Below, piece after piece: positions 1 to 6,358 of a stretch of 42,956 nucleotides of DNA (positions within the stretch are counted from its first letter, which is position 1; every line of letters starts with the position of its first letter). The notes under the pieces were generated by a model that searched no databases, was not told the origin of the DNA, and saw only the letters and a list, made by a program, of their open reading frames with translations. Source of the DNA: Prochlorococcus sp. AG-355-P18 (GTDB lineage Bacteria > Cyanobacteriota > Cyanobacteriia > PCC-6307 > Cyanobiaceae); NCBI GenBank assembly GCA_003280515.1, contig QCER01000013.1:1-42956 (forward strand), read 5' to 3'. The position numbers and the translations under genes are program-made.

Positions 1-2
1 AC

Positions 3-479
3 AGATTTAGGAATGGAGAACTACTTGAGAGAGATGAATGGGAGTATGAATATGATGAAGATGAGGATATTGAAGGTGGTGTTGTATATGAATATCTCAA
101 AATTTATTTAAAAAATAACGATACAGGTGAAACAGTTTGTTTGAACGAAAGTAAGACTTTTGAAGAACTGGGAATTAAAGTTCTGGGGTTAGAAAACTGT
201 CTTGAAGAAATGGATAAAGAGAATGAAAAAGTTACTGAAAGAGTTGATGACAGTCAATTAAAAGATGAGGATTATTTCTTGGTGAAAACTGAAAATTTAA
301 AAGGTGTTTGGGGTAATGTTGATTTCTATAAGGGGGATGAATTTGATATTGAACTTATAACCATCACTGTTAATCGTGATGGTGACGAGAATCTCTGTGA
401 AATTGAATATGATGGTGAAGATTTATACCCTTGGGATTTAAATGGTGGTGGTGTTACTGAGGAAATTCGACCTTTTTGA
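3..479 (+). CDS. Acidic hypothetical protein, 5' truncated by window edge
   Basis: The frame is open from base 3, so the gene starts left of the window; the first internal start codon (TTG at 141) is unlikely to be the true start. The visible 158 residues are extremely rich in Asp and Glu, with an acidic run near the left edge and further D/E clusters throughout, and have no membrane segment. I do not recognise the family. Strong acidity in a mobile island is compatible with a DNA-mimic or inhibitor protein, but nothing in the sequence proves this. It is convergent with the minus-strand pair at 535-1169. Confidence 0.6.
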   Translation, partial: RFRNGELLERDEWEYEYDEDEDIEGGVVYEYLKIYLKNNDTGETVCLNESKTFEELGIKVLGLENCLEEMDKENEKVTERVDDSQLKDEDYFLVKTENLKGVWGNVDFYKGDEFDIELITITVNRDGDENLCEIEYDGEDLYPWDLNGGGVTEEIRPF

Positions 480-534
480 TAGGAAGAAGTCTTAGATAAA
501 GAACACAGGTATATTTTTATTGATATTTTTTTTG

Positions 535-690
535 TTATTTCCCACCATTATTGATGATTTCTTGGGGTTTCATATTAGAAACTCTTCCACATCTCTGTTT
601 CGGTTCTTTGAATGTTTGTTTTGCAATATTAGTTCCAACCCAAATCAAGATGAGTTGTTTTAAAAAATCTTTGTCGAAAATATCTCTCAT
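535..690 (-). CDS. Small hypothetical protein, 51 aa
   Basis: ATG-initiated 51-codon frame whose start overlaps the stop of the upstream gene as ATGA (687-690), the usual sign of translational coupling. The product begins MRDIFDKDFLKQLILIWVG, with a short hydrophobic stretch at residues 11-19, and ends in a polar Lys/Asn-rich tail. The family is not recognised. Support comes from the exact overlap and the absence of another explanation for this stretch; no homology was checked. Confidence 0.45.
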   Translation of the reverse strand: MRDIFDKDFLKQLILIWVGTNIAKQTFKEPKQRCGRVSNMKPQEIINNGGK

Positions 691-1169
691 TTTTTCTCCC
701 TCATAAATTCATTTACATCTTCATCTTCTTTATAAACATATAAACTAATCAGTTCCTGAGATAATACTTTTTCGTCATCCTTATAATCCTTTTCCAAGTA
801 GTGAGTAATCATTTGTTGTTGAGTGTGATTACATCTCAACATATATTTCAAGACGTTCTCAAGAATGAACTTTTCTTTCTTCTGGAGGACAACACTTTCA
901 CCAATGTATCGACAGTAATTTATACGATTTGCGAATTCAGTATCATCATATCCCGCAACTTTGTTTCTACTTTTAATCACATCTTTCCAAAGTCTATTGT
1001 TATCTTCAACAGATTTAAAAGGGATTCTTTTATTACCATCTTTTTCCCATTGGTCTTGATATGGTTGATTGAGATTTAATAAAGATACTTTTTTTGTTCC
1101 AGATTTAATTGATTGAGTAGGTAATAACAAAACCATCCCAATCCCAACTGAGAGAATGGATTTCAACAT
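687..1169 (-). CDS. Hypothetical exported protein, 160 aa
   Basis: Begins MLKSILSVGIGMVLLLP, a typical Sec signal or anchor: one basic residue, a hydrophobic core to about residue 17, then a small-residue region. The mature part is highly charged (many Lys, Asp, Glu), probably helical, and without a recognised domain. It contains two Cys (near residues 86 and 113) that could pair. It is the upstream member of a two-gene unit with the 51-aa frame at 535-690. Function unknown. Confidence 0.6.
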   Translation of the reverse strand: MLKSILSVGIGMVLLLPTQSIKSGTKKVSLLNLNQPYQDQWEKDGNKRIPFKSVEDNNRLWKDVIKSRNKVAGYDDTEFANRINYCRYIGESVVLQKKEKFILENVLKYMLRCNHTQQQMITHYLEKDYKDDEKVLSQELISLYVYKEDEDVNEFMREKK

Positions 1170-1240
1170 TTTAATTTTGTGTAGGAGTCTAATTATTCCG
1201 TTAAATGTTAGAAATGGCGATATCTTCCTGAAAAAAGTTT

Positions 1241-1329
1241 CATAAATAGTAATGGATATGTAGAAACATCCACTTTTGATAATAAGAAAAGACTTAGGAT
1301 TTACTGATTTTCTCCTAAGTCTTTTTTTT
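1241..1329 (+). ncRNA. Candidate short RNA ending at the 1289-1323 terminator
   Basis: No protein is encoded on the plus strand here. A CATAAATA octamer (1241-1248) matches the NATAAATA late-promoter core described for T4-like cyanophages. It is followed by a small imperfect hairpin (about 1254-1272) and then a strong terminator. Transcription from the octamer would give an RNA of roughly 65-75 nt. The octamer is expected by chance in such AT-rich DNA, so this is a suggestion only. Confidence 0.15.
1289..1323. terminator. Strong bidirectional terminator
   Basis: Perfect 11-bp inverted repeat AAGACTTAGGA (1289-1299) and TCCTAAGTCTT (1313-1323) with a 13-nt loop. Eight T follow on the plus strand, and an A-rich run precedes it, giving a weaker T-rich run on the minus strand. 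It lies just past the stop of the 48-aa gene (1328-1474), so it can end the minus-strand operon from 2239 as well as any plus-strand transcript. Confidence 0.85.
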
Positions 1330-1474
1330 ATTTTCGATATGATTCATCTAACAAGACTGAAACAAGAGAAACAAGTTGATACTTATTTAATGTTTCTCCT
1401 CTACGTCTAAAGGAATCCTCAACCATACGTCTGAAGTAATTTAATCTACGAAAATACTCTTTATCTCTTTTCAT
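1328..1474 (-). CDS. Small basic hypothetical protein, 48 aa
   Basis: ATG frame of 48 residues beginning MKRDKEYFRRLNYFRR, strongly basic in its N-terminal half and followed by a predicted helix (residues 31-43). It starts 4 bp after the stop of the ribbon-helix-helix gene and ends at the bidirectional terminator, so it is the last gene of a three-gene operon. A nucleic-acid-binding accessory role would fit the charge, but the family is not recognised. Confidence 0.5.
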   Translation of the reverse strand: MKRDKEYFRRLNYFRRMVEDSFRRRGETLNKYQLVSLVSVLLDESYRK

Positions 1475-1478
1475 CACA

Positions 1479-1670
1479 TTAGAAGATTATCGGTTTTACT
1501 CTACGTTTTTCACTCTCCTCATAGTAGTTAAGTAAGTAACTTATAACTCCTGTTCTACTACGTCTGAGAGACTTTGTGAGAGTATCTAACTTACGTTTAT
1601 CCTCATAGTGTCTCTCACCAAAATATATTGTTATAGATTCGTTTTTCGGTGTCTGAGTAAAGTTTTTCAT
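1479..1670 (-). CDS. Putative ribbon-helix-helix DNA-binding protein
   Basis: 63 residues with the layout of a MetJ/Arc/CopG-type fold: a short beta segment (ESITIYF, residues 11-17), a basic first helix (about 23-36), a turn with SRTG (38-41), and a second helix (about 42-53). Such proteins act as dimers and usually repress their own operon or a plasmid/phage function. The start codon overlaps the stop of the Rep-like gene (ATGA, 1667-1670). Assignment is by secondary-structure pattern only. Confidence 0.5.
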   Translation of the reverse strand: MKNFTQTPKNESITIYFGERHYEDKRKLDTLTKSLRRSRTGVISYLLNYYEESEKRRVKPIIF

Positions 1671-2239
1671 TGGAAAAATATGGGAATTAAGTCTGAGTTT
1701 GTTTCATCAAATAATGAATTTCCAATAGATAATTTCTTTGGAGAATCCACACAGTATGAACGGTGATATTCGGGTTCGTAGTATTTAACTGAATCTTCTT
1801 TCACCCAACTTTTCACCATTCTTGTTTTTTTATATTTCCTTCTTCTGTAAGGAGATTTTTCTTTATATAAAGTATTCAAGAATTCTCTGAAATGTTCTTT
1901 ATCACGAAAATAATTATTTGTATTAGAGATATAAGTATGAGTGTGATAAACCAATTTTTGTCTAGGTAATCCACTCTTACTCTTAATTGTCATTGGATTA
2001 ACTTCGTGAAAGTGTTGAACCATTATCCTCTGTGTAATTGGAGGAACTTTCACACTTCTGGAGACTCCGTGAAACTTACGAAACAAGACATTATTGAAGT
2101 GATGAATATGTTCTTTCACTCTTTCAATCTTTGTTGGTAAGTCTTTGTAGTGAATAGTTATAAAGAACTCTGGAGGGAAATTATCCCAAGTGTTATCCAA
2201 CCATTTCTGAATCTCAGTTCTTACTTTTCTATCATTCAT
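1667..2239 (-). CDS. Putative HUH-type Rep-like protein
   Basis: 190 aa. The N-terminal half has the order seen in many rolling-circle Rep/transposase proteins: a beta strand FFITIHYKDLPT (25-36), a helix with HIHHFNNVLFRKF (44-56), then KLVYHTHTYIS (95-105), where H99-T100-H101 could be the metal-binding H-x-H motif. The helix after it (116-127) has no obvious catalytic YxxxK; Tyr-rich Arg/Lys segments follow (131-138). A palindromic hairpin (2294-2330) lies just upstream, as expected for a replication or nicking origin. A true HUH has a hydrophobic middle residue, so this stays tentative. It heads an operon with the RHH and 48-aa genes. Confidence 0.35.
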   Translation of the reverse strand: MNDRKVRTEIQKWLDNTWDNFPPEFFITIHYKDLPTKIERVKEHIHHFNNVLFRKFHGVSRSVKVPPITQRIMVQHFHEVNPMTIKSKSGLPRQKLVYHTHTYISNTNNYFRDKEHFREFLNTLYKEKSPYRRRKYKKTRMVKSWVKEDSVKYYEPEYHRSYCVDSPKKLSIGNSLFDETNSDLIPIFFQ

Positions 2240-2293
2240 TTAATAACAGTTCTATTTGTTGATATTTGATTAATGGATATATGTAGTCACTAA

Positions 2294-2330
2294 AGGTTTC
2301 CCCCTTTCACAGTGAAATTGGGATAAACCT
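2294..2330. repeat. Long imperfect palindrome upstream of the Rep-like gene
   Basis: A hairpin with core TTTCAC-A-GTGAAA (2305-2317), then CCC/GGG (2302-2304 with 2320-2322) and outer AGGTTT/AAACCT arms (2294-2299 with 2325-2330). CCCCCTT (2300-2306) could alternatively pair with AAGGGGG (2353-2359). It lies between the serine recombinase stop and the Rep-like start, 55 bp upstream of the latter. Possible roles are replication origin, recombinase site or attenuator. Confidence 0.5.
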
Positions 2331-2412
2331 TAATCCAGACTCCTTACATCCGAAGGGGGATTCTTCTCAATATTTTTTCTATTTACTTATCTATATAGGA
2401 ACTATGGAGTTT

Positions 2413-2994
2413 TCAGACTGGTTGAAGTTCGTTTTTGACTATTCGTTGAACCATTGAACGTGTCATTCCTAGGGATTTCCCAATAGTTCCTAATCCTTGT
2501 CCTTGAGATTTTCTTAGAATTACTTCTTCAACTTGAAATTGAGTGTAGTTTCTCTTTCTTCCAAATTTGACTCCTCTAGACATACTGACTTGTCTTCCTT
2601 CAGAACATCTAGATTTGATTTGAGATAATTCTTGTTCAGAACAATATCCCATAATCCCTACGATTAACTTCACGATTGACTTATCCATAGTTGTTGTATC
2701 AAGTCTTTTATCAAGAGTTTTAATTTTTACTCCTCTATTAATTAACTTTTCTACCTCAACTAACATTGTTGTCATTGTTCTTCCGAGTCTTGATAGTTCA
2801 GAGAGGATGAGTAAATCACCCTCTTTGATTACCTCCAGAAGTTTTGAAAGTTCCTGTCTATCTCCGTAATTTGAAGTTCCTGTGATTTTGTCACCATAAA
2901 GAACTTCACATCCAGAATCCATCAATGAACGGATTTGTCTCTCTTCATCCTGTTGTCCAGTTGAACATCTCCAATATCCGTAAATTGTAGTCAT
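2413..2994 (-). CDS. Serine recombinase (resolvase/invertase family)
   Basis: 193 aa when started at the ATG at 2994. This start is preferred over the one at 3063 because the family N-terminus is MTTIYGYWRCSTGQQ, and the extra 23 residues have no family match. The nucleophile is Ser11 in RCSTGQQ; LSELSRLGRT follows as the conserved arginine motif of the catalytic domain. The C-terminus has a Hin-type helix-turn-helix (IGKSLGMTRSMVQRIV). Small resolvase/invertases cut two short palindromic sites to resolve or invert DNA. The 10-bp inverted repeat upstream (3084-3113) is a candidate site. Confidence 0.9.
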   Translation of the reverse strand: MTTIYGYWRCSTGQQDEERQIRSLMDSGCEVLYGDKITGTSNYGDRQELSKLLEVIKEGDLLILSELSRLGRTMTTMLVEVEKLINRGVKIKTLDKRLDTTTMDKSIVKLIVGIMGYCSEQELSQIKSRCSEGRQVSMSRGVKFGRKRNYTQFQVEEVILRKSQGQGLGTIGKSLGMTRSMVQRIVKNELQPV

Positions 2995-3083
2995 TTGAAT
3001 CCGAAAATCTATATTCTGATTATAGACATTCCGATACAGTATTTCAATACACTCAAACACCAATGTTTGTGGTTCTTAACAGT

Positions 3084-3113
3084 GTGTATCGTATGTTTTA
3101 ATTTACGATACAC
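3084..3113. repeat. Perfect 10-bp inverted repeat between recombinase and operon
   Basis: GTGTATCGTA (3084-3093) and TACGATACAC (3104-3113) are perfectly complementary with a 10-nt loop. No T-run follows on either strand, so it is a poor terminator. It sits 90 bp upstream of the serine recombinase start and at the stop codon of the 57-aa gene. That suits an operator or a recombination half-site pair. Confidence 0.6.
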
Positions 3114-3287
3114 CTATTCATCTATCTTCGGATACATTTTAAAAACCTCATCTACTATTTTTGGAAGATGTTTTTCAACCAAAGTGTCATAACTGTTATT
3201 CATATCATTCTTAAATTCATTAAAGTTTTTACGAAAAATGTTACGAACTTCGTGACGAATTATTAGTTCCAATTCAGACTTTTTCAT
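3114..3287 (-). CDS. Small charged hypothetical protein, 57 aa
   Basis: ATG frame of 57 residues (begins MKKSELELIIRHEVRN) with a perfect AGGAGG (3295-3300, complement) 7 nt upstream. The start overlaps the stop of the preceding gene (TAATG). The protein is amphipathic and probably all-helical. The ribosome binding site and overlap make it very likely to be translated. It is the last gene of the 4152-3114 operon. Family not recognised. Confidence 0.65.
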   Translation of the reverse strand: MKKSELELIIRHEVRNIFRKNFNEFKNDMNNSYDTLVEKHLPKIVDEVFKMYPKIDE

Positions 3288-3592
3288 TAGTTTTCCTCCT
3301 TTTTGTTTGGGTTGTGGGGTGAAAAATATGGATGACTTTTTACTTTTTCATCAATTTCATCAAAATGATTTTCTAGAAAAAATTCTCCGTAGAGATTATT
3401 CATCCTTGTCTGTTCAAGTTGTTCTTCCAAGACTGTGAGTTGTGATTTGTAAATTGGATTTAGAAAACAACTCATAACTCTCTCTTCCATATGGAATCGT
3501 GTGTCTTCATCTTTAATAAGATTCAATCTTTCTTGATACCAATTCCATTCGGGGGATTCTTTTATTTTTTGGATTCTTTCGTGTTTTCTCAC
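3287..3592 (-). CDS. Hypothetical protein, 101 aa
   Basis: Starts with GTG at 3592, overlapping the stop of the upstream gene (GTGA). A perfect AGGAGG (3600-3605, complement) lies 7 nt upstream. The protein is charged and helical, with a Trp-containing N-terminus (SPEWNWYQERL) and a glutamate-rich coiled-coil-like centre (TVLEEQLEQTR). No known domain is recognised. It is the middle gene of a tightly coupled three-gene operon in the island. Confidence 0.6.
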   Translation of the reverse strand: MRKHERIQKIKESPEWNWYQERLNLIKDEDTRFHMEERVMSCFLNPIYKSQLTVLEEQLEQTRMNNLYGEFFLENHFDEIDEKVKSHPYFSPHNPNKKEEN

Positions 3593-4152
3593 TGGTTTTC
3601 CTCCTCTAGTCTTGAGATGACTTCTTCAATATTCAATTCCATAAAGTCTTTTAGACTTTTTAAGAAACAACCACTGTGAAACTCAACTCCTTGTAATCCA
3701 TAATTACTAACTTCGGGTCGGAACCCCCATAATCCAACTCTGTGATACTCACCAATATCTTTAACTGGTTTTACTAAATTTCTAACTTCCTCCCATATCT
3801 CCTTTCTGTATTCATCTTTCTTCTTTCCCCTAGATAATTCCTCTAAGAGTGAATTATAAAAATTCAAGGGGTTGTAATCTGTCATTCCAAGTCTTATTTC
3901 TTCTCTTTTTTTGGAATACTTCAACAACATATCTTTATCGTTGGGTTTCCATTTTTTAATAAGTTTGATTCCTTCATCAACGTCTTCCAATTCAAGACAA
4001 TAAGGGTGATAAGAATTATTCTTAAAAAAAGAATTTTCGTTATAAAAAGTTTCCTGTCTTTCTAATAGTGAAGTTAATCCACAATTGTTTAAGAGGGTGA
4101 TTTGTTTATCAACCTCTCTTAAGGTTTCAATAAAATTTTGGTTGAGTTTCAT
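3589..4152 (-). CDS. Hypothetical protein, 187 aa
   Basis: First gene of the operon 4152-3114. It is mostly helical and charged, with a repeated Lys/Glu character and a central Trp/Gly-containing segment (YHRVGLWGFRPEV, about residues 139-151). Cys residues are few and scattered, there is no signal peptide and no recognisable catalytic motif. Cargo of the mobile island; function unknown. Confidence 0.6.
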   Translation of the reverse strand: MKLNQNFIETLREVDKQITLLNNCGLTSLLERQETFYNENSFFKNNSYHPYCLELEDVDEGIKLIKKWKPNDKDMLLKYSKKREEIRLGMTDYNPLNFYNSLLEELSRGKKKDEYRKEIWEEVRNLVKPVKDIGEYHRVGLWGFRPEVSNYGLQGVEFHSGCFLKSLKDFMELNIEEVISRLEEENQ

Positions 4153-4187
4153 AATAAAAATAAAAATTGGGTATATGAATCCACGTT

Positions 4188-4235
4188 CTTCTTAGTAATA
4201 AGAAGGGGGTTTATAAGGACAGTCGTGGTTGTCCT
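4188..4235. other. Two tandem hairpins between integrase and the 4152 operon
   Basis: CTTCTTA-GTAA-TAAGAAG (4188-4205) and AGGACA-GTCGTGGT-TGTCCT (4216-4235) are two perfect stem-loops in the 88-bp gap after the integrase stop. The first is followed by a G-run, not T, so these may be regulatory RNA structure or protein sites and not simple terminators. Confidence 0.4.
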
Positions 4236-4240
4236 GAGTA

Positions 4241-5503
4241 TTAAATTTTTAATCCGTTATTAATTAATTTCAGACTCCACTTATTAATAAATTCTCTTCT
4301 TTCTGGTAAGAATTCAGTGTTGTCGTAGTGTCCAGATGTTCCTTGTTTGTGTTCAGTATGACCGATTTGTCTAAGGATGATATCTAAGGGAAATTTCAAT
4401 TCCTCTTGTCCAGATGTCACAATTACATCTCTCCATCCGTGAGAAGTAAGTCTTCCTTTATAACCAAGATTAGTAATGTGATTATTGATAGTTTCCCGAT
4501 TTAAGTAAGGATGATTCTTCCCATTCTGACTATAAAAAACATATTCATAACATCCGTTTATCTCAAACAATTCATTCATCAACATTCTCATCTCTGGAGA
4601 AACAGGAAGTAAGTGTTCTTCCCCCTCTCCCATCTTTCTTTTTAATCCAGATGTTTCGGGAGGAATTCTCCAAAGATTCTCTTCAGAGTCAAACCAATCC
4701 CACTTGAGTGAAACTAAAGTTCCCACTCTTAAACAAGAAAGTAAATAAAACTTAGTTGATAAATCTGTGAGGATTGAACCATCACAAGGATTCTCCGAAA
4801 CAACTTTTAAGAAATCAGGAACTTCTTTCCAATTCAGTGTTGGATTACTTCTTTTCTTTCTTTTGATTGTTTCTTCATCAGTTTTTCTGGAAGAAGGATT
4901 TTGACCGTATTCCATCCAACCTCTATCCTCACAATGATTAAAGACTTGTCCGAGTAATCTTCTACATCTAGAAGACTGTTCAACTGAACCACGTTTCACC
5001 ATTGGTTTAATCATTTCAATAACAAGTTGTCTTCCTCCATTTCTCAACTCAAAATCAGATAATTTTTTATTTTTTCCGAAAAAATCCAACATCTGATTAA
5101 GACGATTCAGAGTAACTTCCCAAGTAACCTTCTTAGTTTTTTGTTTATGAATTTCCATATAGGAATCAAAAACTTCAGAGAGAGTTTTATCTATATTTTT
5201 CTTATCGTTTCTACTTTTATATTCTTGAGGATTACGATTATTAAACCTACTCCATCTTTTGATTTTCTCTGAGTCGTGAATAACCTGTTGAACTGTGGTT
5301 ATATCTTTTCCCCAAGAACCAAGAGGAACATCTACTAATCTTCCATCTTTATTGAATGGAAATCTCATTCTTAAGATGAATCTCTTCGAGTTAAGTGGAA
5401 GAGGTTCAGTTATCAAATAACATCCAGAACCTTCTTGAACTGATTCAACAGTTCTTTTACTGGAAGGTTGTTTTTTTCTTATCTGAACTGTAGAGAGAGT
5501 CAC
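4241..5503 (-). CDS. Tyrosine recombinase / integrase
   Basis: 420 aa phage-type integrase that would insert and excise the island. Catalytic residues are visible in order: Arg259 (LRVGTL), His355 and Arg358 (HGWR), His382 (IGH) and the nucleophile Tyr393 (GHYDNTE). The N-terminal part has an arm-binding-like region followed by a SAM-like core-binding domain (about 105-200). I chose GTG at 5503 and not ATG at 5521. GTG overlaps the stop of the upstream AlpA-like gene (GTGA) and has a perfect AGGAGG 6 nt before it; the extra MGRRCE would be encoded by the ribosome binding site itself. Co-transcribed with the AlpA-like gene. Confidence 0.93.
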   Translation of the reverse strand: MTLSTVQIRKKQPSSKRTVESVQEGSGCYLITEPLPLNSKRFILRMRFPFNKDGRLVDVPLGSWGKDITTVQQVIHDSEKIKRWSRFNNRNPQEYKSRNDKKNIDKTLSEVFDSYMEIHKQKTKKVTWEVTLNRLNQMLDFFGKNKKLSDFELRNGGRQLVIEMIKPMVKRGSVEQSSRCRRLLGQVFNHCEDRGWMEYGQNPSSRKTDEETIKRKKRSNPTLNWKEVPDFLKVVSENPCDGSILTDLSTKFYLLSCLRVGTLVSLKWDWFDSEENLWRIPPETSGLKRKMGEGEEHLLPVSPEMRMLMNELFEINGCYEYVFYSQNGKNHPYLNRETINNHITNLGYKGRLTSHGWRDVIVTSGQEELKFPLDIILRQIGHTEHKQGTSGHYDNTEFLPERREFINKWSLKLINNGLKI

Positions 5504-5697
5504 TTCACACCTCCTACCCATTTCTTCAAGTCACTTGTTCTAAATCCAACTCTGTTAGGAGTTAATTGAACAGTTTGAGGGAACGAACCTACTTTCATCA
5601 TTCTGTAAATTGTCGAACGAGAAAGATTAACCACATCACACGTTTGGTTAAGGGATAGAAAATACACCTTATCCAAACTCACCATTGAGTTTTTCAT
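5500..5697 (-). CDS. AlpA-like helix-turn-helix protein (excisionase/regulator)
   Basis: 65 aa of the AlpA / HTH_17 type: LSLNQTCDVVNLSRSTIYRM (14-33) is the helix-turn-helix, followed by the family's FPQTVQLTPNRVGFR segment and a terminal KKW. AlpA-type proteins regulate integrase genes or act as recombination directionality factors. It overlaps the integrase by 4 bp and lies 113 nt downstream of the predicted transcription start, so the leader is long and could be structured. Confidence 0.85.
   Translation of the reverse strand: MKNSMVSLDKVYFLSLNQTCDVVNLSRSTIYRMMKVGSFPQTVQLTPNRVGFRTSDLKKWVGGVK
5510..5515 (-). promoter_or_regulatory. Ribosome binding site of the integrase
   Basis: AGGAGG on the minus strand, 6 nt before the GTG at 5503. 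It lies inside the 3' end of the AlpA-like gene and decides the integrase start. Confidence 0.8.
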
Positions 5698-5816
5698 TGT
5701 ATTTAATAATAAATTGAGAATTAAATCGAACTAGAAAAATATCACTTACACATCTAACTTTTTATCTACTTGGAAGATTCCCTGACAGGATTTTTATACT
5801 TCCTTTTGATACTACT

Positions 5817-5845
5817 ATTATAGTCTAAAAGTCAGTCACCGTCAA
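5817..5845 (-). promoter_or_regulatory. Near-consensus promoter for alpA-like/integrase operon
   Basis: Minus strand: TTGACG (-35, complement of 5840-5845), exactly 17 bp, then TATAAT (-10, complement of 5817-5822). This is the best housekeeping-type promoter seen in the window. Transcription would start near 5810 and give a leader of about 113 nt. That leader includes a GGAAG...CTTCC stem enclosing CCTGACAGG, a possible control structure or operator. Confidence 0.75.
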
Positions 5846-6085
5846 GTATTAGGGGGAATTTTAACACTCTCTTAATCTCTATATTTAAGGGTGTAATTAC
5901 CTCCACTAAGTAATAAGAATTAGATGATGTTGGTGATAATGTTGGTGATTCGTATATAATTAAAGTTGGATACTGTGTCAGTTCAGTTCATATCAGTTCA
6001 TTCTGTTTAGACTCTACTTCCACCCCCTCCGTTCAAATAAAAAGAACCGAATAAAATAAACGCCCTTTTGAAACGTTCTTGTTAG
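5846..6085. other. Island boundary region with iteron-like repeats and tRNA-end-like sequence
   Basis: No gene is supported here. ATGTTGGTGAT occurs twice in a row (5927-5937, 5939-5949; 12-bp period). TCAGTTCA occurs three times (5978-5985, 5983-5990, 5993-6000). These look like integrase-arm or directionality-factor sites. GACTCTACTTCCACC (6010-6024) resembles a tRNA or tmRNA 3' end and could be an attachment core, but no complete tRNA is present to compare it with. Sequence to the right is ordinary AT-rich backbone. Confidence 0.35.
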
Positions 6086-6091
6086 TATAAT
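6086..6091 (+). promoter_or_regulatory. Possible -10 element upstream of the 66-aa gene
   Basis: A consensus TATAAT lies 13 bp before the ATG at 6105, implying a leader of only a few nucleotides. No good -35 is seen at 16-18 bp, so this is moderate evidence. Confidence 0.4.
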
Positions 6092-6104
6092 TTTTATTTA
6101 GATT

Positions 6105-6305
6105 ATGAGTAAAGGTTTTGCCACAGATAATTTAATAACCAAAAAGTCCAAAAATAAAGTTATTTCAAATGAACCGCAAGGCAGATTAATATCTTGGTCT
6201 CCTTGGCCACCTGCTAATTTCCAAACACGATATCCTGCTTTCCCTTTTGTTCTTACAATATTGATTATAGTAATAGGGCAATGGTACCTTTCTCTACTCA
6301 GGTGA
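6105..6305 (+). CDS. Small single-pass membrane protein, 66 aa
   Basis: Basic, polar N-terminus (about 25 residues), a Trp/Pro-rich segment (SWSPWPPANFQ, 30-40), then one membrane span FPFVLTILIIVIGQWYL (46-62). It does not carry the ExNGRxAM signature of high-light-inducible proteins. It is the first backbone gene after the island. Function unknown; probably a conserved picocyanobacterial protein. Confidence 0.6.
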   Translation: MSKGFATDNLITKKSKNKVISNEPQGRLISWSPWPPANFQTRYPAFPFVLTILIIVIGQWYLSLLR

Positions 6306-6358
6306 CCCGAAACTGATTTTTTATTTAAATTAGGATGAATTAGGTTTGAGAATTTATT

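Noticed and set aside
801..1079. Plus-strand frame of 92 codons
   Set aside because: It lies wholly inside the minus-strand exported-protein gene (687-1169). Its composition is what an antisense shadow would give, and the minus-strand product has a convincing signal peptide.
2413..3063. Longer serine recombinase starting at 3063
   Set aside because: The extra 23 N-terminal residues do not match the family, whose proteins begin directly before the first beta strand; the 2994 start is preferred.
4241..5521. Integrase starting at ATG 5521
   Set aside because: The six extra residues would be encoded by the AGGAGG ribosome binding site of the GTG at 5503, which overlaps the upstream stop as GTGA.
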